Positions 25,232 through 33,336 of a stretch of DNA of 64,000 nt are shown here, piece by piece. Source of the DNA: FEN-1219 sp964457725 (GTDB lineage: Bacteria; Pseudomonadota; Gammaproteobacteria; Steroidobacterales; Rariloculaceae); NCBI GenBank assembly GCA_964457725.1, contig CAYWGQ010000003.1:17248-81247 (forward strand), in the 5' to 3' direction. Made by a program: the position numbers and the translations under genes. Position 1 is the stretch's first letter. The number at the start of each line of letters is the position of its first letter. Below the pieces are notes generated by a model. It was not told where the DNA came from. It saw nothing but the letters and a program-made list of their open reading frames with translations, and searched no databases.

Positions 25232-25513
25232 TCAGCGCCCGGAATCGAGCAGCTTGCCGATCAGGAAACCGATGCCGAACGCGGTCAGCAGGCTCGCGAT
25301 CGGCCGCTCCTCGAGCTCGCGGCCGACGAGCTCCTCGGCGGCGGCCAGGCTCGCGCGCGCCCGCTCGCTGATTTCCTCGAGCGCCTCGTTGCTCCGCGCG
25401 GCGCCGAGATCCTTGATCCCGCGTGCGATCGAGGCGACGTCGCGGCGGAGCGCCTCGAGGTCGCCCTTCAGCTTGTCGATGTCGGCGGCGAGGTCCGTGG
25501 TTGTCGTTGTCAT
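25232..25513 (-). CDS. DUF883/ElaB-YqjD-like membrane-anchored protein
   Basis: The 93 residues consist of a long heptad-like helix (LAADIDKLKGDLEALRRDVASIARG and beyond), an ERARASLAAAEELVGRELEERP segment, and a C-terminal Gly-rich membrane helix (IASLLTAFGIGFLIGKLL). E. coli YqjD and ElaB of this build bind ribosomes at the inner membrane in stationary phase. I take the ATG at 25513, downstream of a good promoter; a longer frame upstream would lie before the predicted transcript start. Confidence 0.75.
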   Translation of the reverse strand: MTTTTTDLAADIDKLKGDLEALRRDVASIARGIKDLGAARSNEALEEISERARASLAAAEELVGRELEERPIASLLTAFGIGFLIGKLLDSGR

Positions 25514-25540
25514 CGTCCGGGGCTCCCGTCGAAGCGGCTG

Positions 25541-25569
25541 ATAGTATGCCGCGTGCCGTGCCCCTTCAA
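25541..25569 (-). promoter_or_regulatory. Sigma70-type promoter for the DUF883-holin pair
   Basis: On the minus strand: TTGAAG, a 17-bp spacer, TACTAT. The predicted start is near 25534, giving a 20-nt leader to the ATG at 25513. It is the best -35/-10 pair seen in the window. Confidence 0.55.
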
Positions 25570-25583
25570 TGGCACCGGTCGCG

Positions 25584-26390
25584 CTACGCGATGGCCGCAT
25601 CGAGGACCATCATCAGGGCGAAGCCGGCGAGCACGGCGAACGTCGCGTTCGTCTCCCGCCCTTCGCGGTGGGTCTCGGGAATGATCTCCCCGCTCACGAC
25701 GTAGAGCATCGCGCCGGCGGCGAACGCGAGCGCCCACGGGAGCAGCCACGCGGCAAGGGTGATCGCGAACGCGCCGAGGATTCCGCCGATCGGCTCTATC
25801 AAGCCGGTCGCGAGCGCGATTGCGAATGCCTGGCCGCGGCCGTAGCCGAGCGCGCCGAGCGCGGCCGCGACGGCGAAGCCTTCGGGCATGTTTTGCAGCC
25901 CAATGCCGATCGCGAGCGCGGCGCCGCGCAACGGCTCCTCGCCGCCGAACCCGACGCCGACCGCCAACCCCTCCGGCAGGTTGTGCAACGCGATCGCGAA
26001 CACGAACAGCCACAACCGGCCGAAGCGTGCCGTGGACGGCCCCTCGTGGCCCTTCATGAAGTGCTCGTGCGGCACGAAGCGATGGATCGCCGCGAGGGCC
26101 GCGCCGCCGAGCAGCGTGCCCGCGGCGACGACGAGCGCGGCGCCGATCCCCGGGCCGACGCGCTCGGCCGCCGCCTCGAGACCGGGCAGGATCAACGAGA
26201 AACCGGTCGCCGCGAGCATGATGCCCGCCGCGAACGCGAGCAGGAGCGTATCGGTGCGCGCCGACGTGCGCCCGGCGAGCAGCACCGGCAACGCGCCGAC
26301 GCCGGTCGCGAGCCCCGCGACGAAGCTGCCGACGATGCCGAGCGCGAGCGGCGTCGCCGTCGCGAGATACGACTCGATTGCTTCTGGCAT
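25584..26390 (-). CDS. ZIP-family metal transporter
   Basis: The 268 residues form about eight membrane helices. The metal-site motifs are HNLPEGLAVGVGF in helix IV and QNMPEGFAVAAAL in helix V, with GEIIPETHREG near the end. A His-containing loop (HRFVPHEHFMKGHEG) sits between helices III and IV. ZIP proteins bring zinc or other divalent metals into the cytoplasm; the bacterial GufA/ZupT branch is meant here. It is divergent from the threonine dehydratase gene with 113 bp between starts. The metal is not predictable. Confidence 0.87.
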   Translation of the reverse strand: MPEAIESYLATATPLALGIVGSFVAGLATGVGALPVLLAGRTSARTDTLLLAFAAGIMLAATGFSLILPGLEAAAERVGPGIGAALVVAAGTLLGGAALAAIHRFVPHEHFMKGHEGPSTARFGRLWLFVFAIALHNLPEGLAVGVGFGGEEPLRGAALAIGIGLQNMPEGFAVAAALGALGYGRGQAFAIALATGLIEPIGGILGAFAITLAAWLLPWALAFAAGAMLYVVSGEIIPETHREGRETNATFAVLAGFALMMVLDAAIA

Positions 26391-26503
26391 GTCCCCGGCG
26401 ACCGCCGGCCGTGAGGGAATGGATTGCCGCGCCGCGACGCCGCCCGGTAGTGTAGCGCGAGCCCCAAGCCGACACGGGCGCGGAAACGCGCCGCGGGCCC
26501 CAG

Positions 26504-27730
26504 GTGACGCAGAAAAGACCGCCCCTGCCGATCGATGTAGCGGACGTCCGTGCCGCGGCGGCTCGCATCGCGGGCGCGGTCCGGCGGACGCCGGCCGACG
26601 TGTCCGAGACGCTGTCGGCGCTGACCGGCTGCCGGGTGCACCTGAAGTTCGAGATCTTCCAGTTCACCGCGTCGTTCAAGGAGCGCGGCGCGTTGAACAA
26701 GATTCTGACGTTGACCGAGGCGGAACGGCGCGCGGGCGTGCTCGCCGTCTCGGCCGGCAATCACGCTCAGGCGGTCGCGTACCATTGCCGGCGGCTCGGC
26801 ATCGCCGCGACGGTCGTGATGCCGAAGAGCACGCCGTTCTCGAAGATCGCGCGAACGGTCGAGCTCGGAGCCGAGATTCACCTCGAAGGAGACGGCTTCG
26901 CCGAGGCAGCGGCCGTGGCCGCGCGGCTCCGCGCCGAGCGCGGTCTCGCGCTGATCCATCCGTTCGACGATCCGGCCGTGATGGCCGGGCAAGGGACGCT
27001 CGCGCTCGAGTTTCTCGAGGTCTTCCCGGACCTCGATGCGTTGGTCGTCCCGGTCGGCGGCGGCGGATTGATCGCGGGCGTGGCCGTCGCGGCGAAGGCG
27101 GTCAAGCCGGACATCGAGGTGATCGGCGTGCAGGCCGCGGCCTTTCCCGGCATGAAAGCGGCGCTCGCCGGCACCGAGCCGCCGCCGCCGCGGCAAACGA
27201 TCGCGGACGGCATCGCCGTCAAGGCGCCCGGTCGGCTGACGCGGGAAGTCGTCGCCGCGTGCGTCGACGACATCGTGCTCGTCGGCGAGGACGCGATCGA
27301 GCAGGCCGTGTGCTCGCTCGTGGAGATCGAGAAGGTCGTCGTAGAGGGCGCGGGCGCGGCACCGCTCGCCGCCCTGCGAGCCGCACCGCAACGTTTCGCC
27401 GGCAGGCGCGTCGGGCTCGTGCTGTCCGGCGCCAACATCGACAGCCGCGCCCTCGCGGGGTGCCTGCTGCGCGGCCTCGTGCGCGACGGCCGGATGGTGC
27501 GGCTCGCGATCGACATGGAAGACGCGCCGGGCAGCCTCGCTCGCGTGGCCGCGATCATCGGCGACGCCGGCGGCAACATCATCGAGGTCCTGCACCAGCG
27601 GCTGTCGGCCGATCTGTCGCTTCGGTACACGACGCTCGAGATCCAGATAGAGACGCGCGACCGCGAGCACACACGTGCGATCATGGCGGCGTTGCAGGCG
27701 GGCGGCTTCGCCGTGACGGAGCGGCGTTGA
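26504..27730 (+). CDS. ilvA: Threonine ammonia-lyase with C-terminal ACT domain
   Basis: The 408-residue PLP enzyme deaminates threonine (or serine) to a 2-oxo acid. The lysine that binds PLP is Lys59 in TASFKERGALNK, and the phosphate-binding loop is VPVGGGGLIAG. Residues about 325-405 form a single ACT domain (DMEDAPGSLARVAAIIGDAGG). This build fits the TIGR01127 type, between biosynthetic IlvA and catabolic TdcB. In a low-oxygen block a catabolic use (2-oxobutyrate to propionyl-CoA and ATP) is possible. The start is a GTG. Symbol given for the family; tdcB would be equally defensible. Confidence 0.87.
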   Translation: MTQKRPPLPIDVADVRAAAARIAGAVRRTPADVSETLSALTGCRVHLKFEIFQFTASFKERGALNKILTLTEAERRAGVLAVSAGNHAQAVAYHCRRLGIAATVVMPKSTPFSKIARTVELGAEIHLEGDGFAEAAAVAARLRAERGLALIHPFDDPAVMAGQGTLALEFLEVFPDLDALVVPVGGGGLIAGVAVAAKAVKPDIEVIGVQAAAFPGMKAALAGTEPPPPRQTIADGIAVKAPGRLTREVVAACVDDIVLVGEDAIEQAVCSLVEIEKVVVEGAGAAPLAALRAAPQRFAGRRVGLVLSGANIDSRALAGCLLRGLVRDGRMVRLAIDMEDAPGSLARVAAIIGDAGGNIIEVLHQRLSADLSLRYTTLEIQIETRDREHTRAIMAALQAGGFAVTERR

Positions 27731-27852
27731 CGAGCGGCGGCTCGCGCTCCGGCACGACGTTTGCCTATGCGTCGAAGCCGCATCGAGCGGCGGCCCCGGT
27801 TGTAACGACGGGGGAACTAGTGGTCACATATGCCATGACTCGAGGAGGCACG

Positions 27853-28095
27853 ATGGAAGGCAAGACCTTGCAAGTCGGCGCACAGGATCCGGAGCGCAAG
27901 AACTCGCCGGTCGTCTGGGGGGAGCTGGACGAAGACGACGACGCGTTGCGCGAAGCCGTCCCCGGCGAGCCGGTCTGCTTTTTCAACGACAGCGCCTACC
28001 CTCACGGCACGGTCGTGAAGAGCGGCACGACGCGCTTGCGTTGCGATCGAGGGCTCTGGGTGCCGGCGGGCCCGGCGGACCCCGAGAACCCTTGA
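27853..28095 (+). CDS. Small DUF1496-like protein
   Basis: The 80 residues have an acidic first half (GELDEDDDALREAVPGEP) and a second half VCFFNDSAYPHGTVVKSGT...LRCDRGLWVP. The Cys-Phe-Phe-Asn, Ala-Tyr, Gly-x-Val and Leu-x-Cys pattern of DUF1496 is recognisable. No signal peptide is present, although many DUF1496 proteins are exported. GAGGAGG lies 6 bp before the ATG; an earlier in-frame ATG six codons upstream is less well placed. The function is unknown. Confidence 0.6.
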   Translation: MEGKTLQVGAQDPERKNSPVVWGELDEDDDALREAVPGEPVCFFNDSAYPHGTVVKSGTTRLRCDRGLWVPAGPADPENP

Positions 28096-28141
28096 GGAAC
28101 GGCGGCCCGCCGTCGCGAGCAGCATCGAGGGAACGAGAGGA

Positions 28142-28501
28142 ATGGACAACGACTTCGATCCGGTGGTCGGGAACTGGTACGCGCACGTCGACGATGAGAA
28201 GACGTTCGTCGTGCTCGCAGTGGACGAGGACAAAGGCGTCGTCGAAGTGCGCTATGAGGACGGCGAGGTCGAGGAGCTCGATCTCGGCGAGTGGGCGGAC
28301 CTCGATCTCGAGCAGGTCGAGCCGCCGGAAGACTGGGCAGGGGGCGAAGAGGACGAGGAGCTCGGGGGCGGCGAGCTGTACGAGGACACCGGCACCTGGC
28401 AAGCGCCGTCGCGGCCCCGCCCCGGCAAGAGCTGGGAGGACGCGGACGACGACGACGAGGACGAGGATTACGACGACTGGGAGGAGTCGGAGGACTACTA
28501 G
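28142..28501 (+). CDS. Acidic DUF6763-like protein
   Basis: The 119-residue, very acidic protein has the pattern DPVVGNWY...FVVLAVDEDKGVVEVRYEDGEVEELDLGEW at 6-56, then EPPEDWAG, and an Asp/Glu tail (about 35 acidic residues in the last 60). The first half looks like a small SH3-like barrel and agrees with what I know as DUF6763 in gammaproteobacteria. The function is not known. It follows the DUF1496-like gene by 46 bp and overlaps the end of the convergent BON gene by 4 bp. Confidence 0.62.
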   Translation: MDNDFDPVVGNWYAHVDDEKTFVVLAVDEDKGVVEVRYEDGEVEELDLGEWADLDLEQVEPPEDWAGGEEDEELGGGELYEDTGTWQAPSRPRPGKSWEDADDDDEDEDYDDWEESEDY

Positions 28502-29247
28502 CCGCTCGCGCGGCCGAGCTCGCCGACGCCGAGCCGGTTGACCACGCCGTCGACGGCGAACAGGGCCCAGGCGTCGAACTCCGCCGCGTTCCGCTCGGCC
28601 TCGCTGCCGACGAGGCCTTCGAGCGTGATCACGCCGTCGCGGCACGCGGCATTCACCTGGGTTGCATCGACCAGCCAGTCCTTCTCGAGCGCGATCCGCA
28701 GCGCGTCGAGGATCTCGTCGTCCGTGTCCTGCTCGTCCGGCCGGACCCCGAGGCGATTCAGGACGTCGCACGTGCCCGGTACCCACCATGCGAGAACGCC
28801 GGCGAGCCGCTTGTGCGAGAGGCTCGGGACCTCGCCGGCGAGCGTCACCACGCCGTCGTCGACGGATAGCTCTATCCACCACCCCTGCCCGTCCGCGACC
28901 GGCCCGCGGACCGTGACGACCTCGGAGCCCGTGCGTCTGCGGATCTCGCAGGTATCGAAATCCGAGTCACCGACGAGGATCTGCTCGAGGTGGGTGGCGA
29001 TCGCGTCGTCGGGCATCGGGCTCGCCGGCCGCACGCGCAGCCGATCGACGACGCCGTTGACGCCCGGCAGCGCCGCCGCCCGCTCGCACGCGACCCGCTT
29101 CGCCGCGAGATCCTCGACCTCGCCGCTCAGGGTCGCCACCCCGCCGCGATCGAGCACGATGTCGATCCGATCGCGCCGCAGGTCGATCCGCGGCTCTTTC
29201 TCCAGCGCGGCGAACAGCGCCTTCCGGACCGGCTCTTGATCGTTCAT
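28498..29247 (-). CDS. Protein with three BON domains
   Basis: The 249 residues contain three BON (OsmY-like) repeats. The first is about 5-70 (IDIVLDRGGVATLSGEVEDLAAKRVA), the second about 75-170 with an insertion, the third about 175-245 (VNAACRDGVITLEGLVGSEAERNAA). There is no signal peptide, so unlike OsmY it appears cytoplasmic. BON domains are thought to bind membranes or phospholipids under osmotic and other stress. GGGGAGG lies 6 bp upstream. A TACG element (TGTACGAA, 29319-29326) lies about 72-79 bp ahead of the start. Confidence 0.83.
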   Translation of the reverse strand: MNDQEPVRKALFAALEKEPRIDLRRDRIDIVLDRGGVATLSGEVEDLAAKRVACERAAALPGVNGVVDRLRVRPASPMPDDAIATHLEQILVGDSDFDTCEIRRRTGSEVVTVRGPVADGQGWWIELSVDDGVVTLAGEVPSLSHKRLAGVLAWWVPGTCDVLNRLGVRPDEQDTDDEILDALRIALEKDWLVDATQVNAACRDGVITLEGLVGSEAERNAAEFDAWALFAVDGVVNRLGVGELGRASG

Positions 29248-29373
29248 GCAACCTCCCCCGCGCCTCCGTCCGTTCGACCCACCCTACCGGGCCGGAACCG
29301 CGCGAGCGATAAGTGCTTGTACGAACCCCGAGCCCCCCTCGGCGAGCCGGGGCCTTCCGTGCGTCCCCGGGCG

Positions 29374-29402
29374 TTTCGTAACGCCGGTGCCTTCCCTATA
29401 CT
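29374..29402 (+). promoter_or_regulatory. Candidate promoter of the diheme cytochrome gene
   Basis: A good -10 TATACT (29397-29402) preceded at 17 bp by a poor -35 (TTTCGT, 29374-29379). The predicted transcript starts about 39 nt before the GTG start codon. Confidence 0.45.
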
Positions 29403-29447
29403 CTGCGGCTGCGAGCGGCCACCCGGGGGCGGCCGAGGAGAAAGAAC

Positions 29448-30431
29448 GTGAAGATTCTCAGGGGAGCCGGCATCACCACGACCGTTGGCTGCATCGCTCT
29501 GTTGTCCGCCTGCGGGCAGAGCGACGCTCCGAGCGGTGCCGCACAGACGCAAAACGAATCGGTACAGACCCAGGCGCAGACACCTGCCGCGCAGCCCGCG
29601 GCCACTCCGGCGGCGAGCCAACCGGACCGGGCGGCCCAGCTCGAGCGGGGCCGCTACCTCGTCGAGACGATCGCCGGCTGCGGCAATTGCCACACGCCGC
29701 ACAATCCGGACGGCACGTTGAACCAAGAGATGGCGTACGCCGGCGCCTACGTGATCACGGAGCCCGAGTTCGTCGCGTATGCGCCGAACATCACGCCGGA
29801 TATGGAAACCGGCATCGGCAGCTGGTCCGAGGAGGACATCGTCCACGCGCTCCGCAACGGCATCCGGCCGGACGGCCGCGTGCTCGGACCGCCGATGTCG
29901 TTCCCGTGGTACCGGCGCTTGTCCGACACCGACGCTTACGCGATCGCCGCGTATATCAAGACCGTGCCGGCGATCCGCAACGAGGTGCCGCGCAGCGAGT
30001 ACCACATCCCGCTCGAGGGCTACGGTCCGATCGTCACGAGCGTGCCCGACGTGCCGCGCGACGATCCGGTCCGCTACGGCGAGTACCTCGCGGGCCCGGT
30101 CGGGCACTGCATGGACTGCCACACGACGCTCGTGATGGGGCGCAACGACATGGCGCAGCTCGGCCGCGGCCAGAACGTGTTCCGGCAGCCGTTCAACATG
30201 CCGTGGACTGCGATCGCGGCGAACATCACGCCGCACGAGGACGGCATCGGCGGCTGGACGGACGAGGAGATCAAGCGGGCGATCACGCAAGGCGTGAGCC
30301 GCGACGGCCGGCAGCTCCTGCCGTTCATGCCGTTCGAGCTCTACGACGACATCGAGGAGCGCGACCTCGACGCGATCGTGGCCTATCTGAAGTCGATTCC
30401 GCCGCTGCCGACGATCCCGCCGGCAGAGTAG
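29448..30431 (+). CDS. Diheme cytochrome c lipoprotein
   Basis: The 327 residues begin with a signal peptide and lipobox (ALLSACGQS, Cys22), then an Ala/Gln/Pro linker (25-60). Two cytochrome c domains follow, each with a CxxCH heme site: CGNCH at 78-82 and CMDCH at about 221-225. Repeated ITPDMETGIGSW and ITPHEDGIGGW segments show that the two halves are duplicates. The fold resembles the cytochrome subunits of membrane alcohol/aldehyde dehydrogenases, but no dehydrogenase gene is adjacent. It should pass electrons in the periplasm. The start is a GTG with GAGGAG 7 bp upstream. Confidence 0.88.
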   Translation: MKILRGAGITTTVGCIALLSACGQSDAPSGAAQTQNESVQTQAQTPAAQPAATPAASQPDRAAQLERGRYLVETIAGCGNCHTPHNPDGTLNQEMAYAGAYVITEPEFVAYAPNITPDMETGIGSWSEEDIVHALRNGIRPDGRVLGPPMSFPWYRRLSDTDAYAIAAYIKTVPAIRNEVPRSEYHIPLEGYGPIVTSVPDVPRDDPVRYGEYLAGPVGHCMDCHTTLVMGRNDMAQLGRGQNVFRQPFNMPWTAIAANITPHEDGIGGWTDEEIKRAITQGVSRDGRQLLPFMPFELYDDIEERDLDAIVAYLKSIPPLPTIPPAE

Positions 30432-30457
30432 CTTCGCGCCGGCACGAGCCGGAGAAG

Positions 30458-30496
30458 GCGCCGCTCCGCATCCCGCGGAGCGGCGCTTTTTCTTTT
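30458..30496 (+). terminator. Rho-independent terminator after the diheme cytochrome
   Basis: Perfect 12-bp arms (GCGCCGCTCCGC and complement), loop ATCCC, then TTTTTCTTTT. The T-run merges with the stop codon of the convergent TonB receptor gene. This is the only classical intrinsic terminator I find. Confidence 0.9.
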
Positions 30497-33140
30497 AGTT
30501 GAAGTTGAAGTTCAGGCCGAGGCTGACCTCACGCGGCCGGCCGACCGAGCCCTGCCACAGCTGCTGCGACACCGTGTAGAAGTACGCGAGGCTGTAGTAC
30601 TCGTCGGTCAGGTTCGTCCCCGCGAGGATCAGCGACCAGTTCTGGCCCGAGTCGTACACGAACCTCGCGTTCAGCAGGCCGAACGCCTCCTGCGTCCGCT
30701 GCAGCGGGCCGCCGGCGAAGGTCGTGACGTCGTCCGTCCAGGTGTAGTCGAAACGCGCCGATATCGAGCGATTGTTAGCGAGCGACCAGTCGTACTGCCC
30801 CCAGATGTTCGTCGTCATGTCCGGCGCACCGGCGAAGCTGTCGCCGACGTTGTACGCCGGCACGGTGCCCTCGCCCGCCTGGCCGAGCTCGACGAACTCC
30901 GTGTCGAGAAGGCCGAGGTTGAAGCCGAGCTGGAAGTTGCCGGCGAGGTAGGTCAGCTCCACCTCCAGACCCGACGCCTCGGCTTTCTTGACGGCCGACG
31001 TCAGCAGGTTCGGGAAATACTGCACTTCCCAGAGCCCGTCGGCCGTGCAGCGCGCCGCGCACGGGATGCGGCTGTCCGCGAAGCCGTCCGCGTCGGTGTC
31101 CCACCACATCGTCGCGACGTAGGTGGAGCCCGTCATGTTGCGCCAGTCGGTGTAGAACAGCGACGCGTTCGTCCGCAGCCTGCCGCCGAGCCAATCGGCC
31201 TTCACGCCGATCTCGTAGTTGTCGATCGTCTCCTCGTCGCGGATCATCTGGAACGGCAGATCCGGCGTGTTGCCGTCCGGCAGCTGACTCAGCATCTGCT
31301 GGATCGTCAAAGGCACGTTGCTCACGCCGCCCGGCGCGAAGCCGTTCGAGATCGTCAGGTACGTCATCAGGTCCTCGTTCCACCGGTACTGCACCGACGC
31401 GCGCGACGTCGTCTTCTTGTACTCGGACGGCGCACCGCGGCGGGAAACGCCGGAGATGCCGTACGGATCGCGCAGCGTGTACTCGAGGTCGTTCCACGGG
31501 AACGGATCGTTCACGTGCTGCACGGTGTCCGTCAGATCCGAGAACCACGTGCCGCGGCTCTCGTTCTCCTGCGTGCGCGCACCGAACGCGAGCGTCAGGC
31601 GATCGGTCACGTCCCAGACGAGGTCGGCGAAGAACGCGGTCGACTCGTCCGCGGTCGTCGAGATGCCGTCGAAGCTGTTCGCGACCATCGTCGCGAACGT
31701 GCCCGGCGTGACGCCCCGGTAGTTCGGATCGAGCGCCGTCGCCTGATCCCAGAGCGCACGGATCTCCGCGGAGGTCATGTTCGCCGTCGCGACGAACTGG
31801 TCCTGCAGGTTCAGCGCGCGCATCCGGTTGTTGAAGCACGTGGCCTCGTCGCTCGGCGTGACGCCCCTGGCCTGCTTCGCGCGGATCAGATCGCACGTCA
31901 TCAGCGCGCCCGAGAACGTCGGGCTGTGCGCCTCGCCGCTCCGGTCGGAATAGTACGCGCCGACGACCCAGTTGAACTGGTTGCGGTCGCCGTGCGACCC
32001 GACGAGCTGCAGCTCGACCGTCTCCTCGAGGACGCGGTCGTGATCCTGACGGTCGGCGAAATCGACGCGCGAGTCCGAGTCGAAGTCGACCATCAGCCGC
32101 CGCTCCTGATCCCTGCGTCCGGCGAGCGTCCGGAACGTCAACCGATCATTGACGTCGTAGTTCAGCTCGAACGTATGCCGCTTCAGGTCGAGGAACAGGC
32201 CCGGCGTCTCGTGGGCGACCCGGGTCTCGTACTCGCCGACGAGGCCTCCCGGATAACCGGACGACACGTGATGGTCGTCGAACACGATGCCGAACGCGTT
32301 CAGGAACGCCTGGGCCTGCGCGTTCGAGTTGTACACCGTGTTGCCGACCATGATCTCGCGCATCGGCCCGATCTCCCAGACCGCGCGCGCGCCGCCCTGC
32401 CGGTCCTGCGTGCTCGAGTCGTATGCGTAGCGGATCGTCAGCGCATCCGTCGGCGTGAACAGAAAGTCGCCACGGTAGAACTGATCGTTGATGTCGCCGT
32501 ACTTCCGCCCGCTCTCGATGCTCGACATGAACCCTTCGCGATAGAGGTCCGCGAAGGTGAACTTCGTCAGGATGTTGTCGGCCAACGGAACGTCGACGCT
32601 CGCCTGAATGTCCCGGCGATCGAAGGTGCCCGTCGTCGCCTGCAGCCGCGCGCCGAATTCCTCCGCCGGACGGCGCGTGACGTACTGAACGGCACCGCTC
32701 AACGCAGAGTTACCGAACAACGTGCCCTGCGGGCCGCGCAGCACCTCGATACGCTCGACCTCGATCACGCCCATCGTGAACAGGCCGGTGCTCGAGGTCT
32801 GATCGATACCGTCGACGTAGACCGCGACGCCCGGCATGCCGCGAACGCGGAACGTGGCCTGCGACTCGATACCGCGGCCGGAACCGCCTTGCACCGATAG
32901 ATTCGGAACCATCGCGTTCAGGTTCTGCATCTCGGTGACGCCAGCGGACTCCAGCTGCAAACCGGAGAGCGCGGTGATCGCGAGCGGCACGTCCTGCACG
33001 CTCTCCTCGCGCCGCCGCGCGCTGACGATCACCTCCTCGAGCACGCTTTCCTGCGCGCCCGCCTCCGGTACGGCCATCGGCGCCAGCATTCCGGCTGCGA
33101 CGATACCGCCGACATGGACCTTCCAATCTCTGTTGGACAT
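30495..33140 (-). CDS. TonB-dependent outer-membrane receptor
   Basis: The 881 residues show a signal peptide (cut near AGAQES, about 30), a TonB-box/plug start EEVIVSARRREESVQDVPLAIT, and the plug domain (to about 165) with VEVLRGPQGTLFGNSALSGAV. A 22-strand barrel follows, ending SLGLNFNFN. This is the large receptor class common in sphingomonads and Steroidobacter-like gammaproteobacteria, where substrates range from siderophores to steroids and glycans. The substrate is not predictable; no siderophore, heme or glycan genes flank it. A four-Cys stretch (IPCAARCTADG) in an extracellular loop could form a disulfide. Confidence 0.92.
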   Translation of the reverse strand: MSNRDWKVHVGGIVAAGMLAPMAVPEAGAQESVLEEVIVSARRREESVQDVPLAITALSGLQLESAGVTEMQNLNAMVPNLSVQGGSGRGIESQATFRVRGMPGVAVYVDGIDQTSSTGLFTMGVIEVERIEVLRGPQGTLFGNSALSGAVQYVTRRPAEEFGARLQATTGTFDRRDIQASVDVPLADNILTKFTFADLYREGFMSSIESGRKYGDINDQFYRGDFLFTPTDALTIRYAYDSSTQDRQGGARAVWEIGPMREIMVGNTVYNSNAQAQAFLNAFGIVFDDHHVSSGYPGGLVGEYETRVAHETPGLFLDLKRHTFELNYDVNDRLTFRTLAGRRDQERRLMVDFDSDSRVDFADRQDHDRVLEETVELQLVGSHGDRNQFNWVVGAYYSDRSGEAHSPTFSGALMTCDLIRAKQARGVTPSDEATCFNNRMRALNLQDQFVATANMTSAEIRALWDQATALDPNYRGVTPGTFATMVANSFDGISTTADESTAFFADLVWDVTDRLTLAFGARTQENESRGTWFSDLTDTVQHVNDPFPWNDLEYTLRDPYGISGVSRRGAPSEYKKTTSRASVQYRWNEDLMTYLTISNGFAPGGVSNVPLTIQQMLSQLPDGNTPDLPFQMIRDEETIDNYEIGVKADWLGGRLRTNASLFYTDWRNMTGSTYVATMWWDTDADGFADSRIPCAARCTADGLWEVQYFPNLLTSAVKKAEASGLEVELTYLAGNFQLGFNLGLLDTEFVELGQAGEGTVPAYNVGDSFAGAPDMTTNIWGQYDWSLANNRSISARFDYTWTDDVTTFAGGPLQRTQEAFGLLNARFVYDSGQNWSLILAGTNLTDEYYSLAYFYTVSQQLWQGSVGRPREVSLGLNFNFN

Positions 33141-33336
33141 GACGACCCCCTTGCTTGTAGTGACCCCCTCGGCTCCGGCGCACGCCTGTCTCTACAGCGC
33201 AACAGGCCGCGCGCGCCGAGTCCGAGCTATGGAGTCTACTGTCCCAGATGCGCAACAGCCATGCCTCGCGAGATTTCCTCGGGCGCGCGGCGTCCCCGAC
33301 GGTGCGGCGGCCGCGTGGCCGCGCGCTCGGCGAGGG

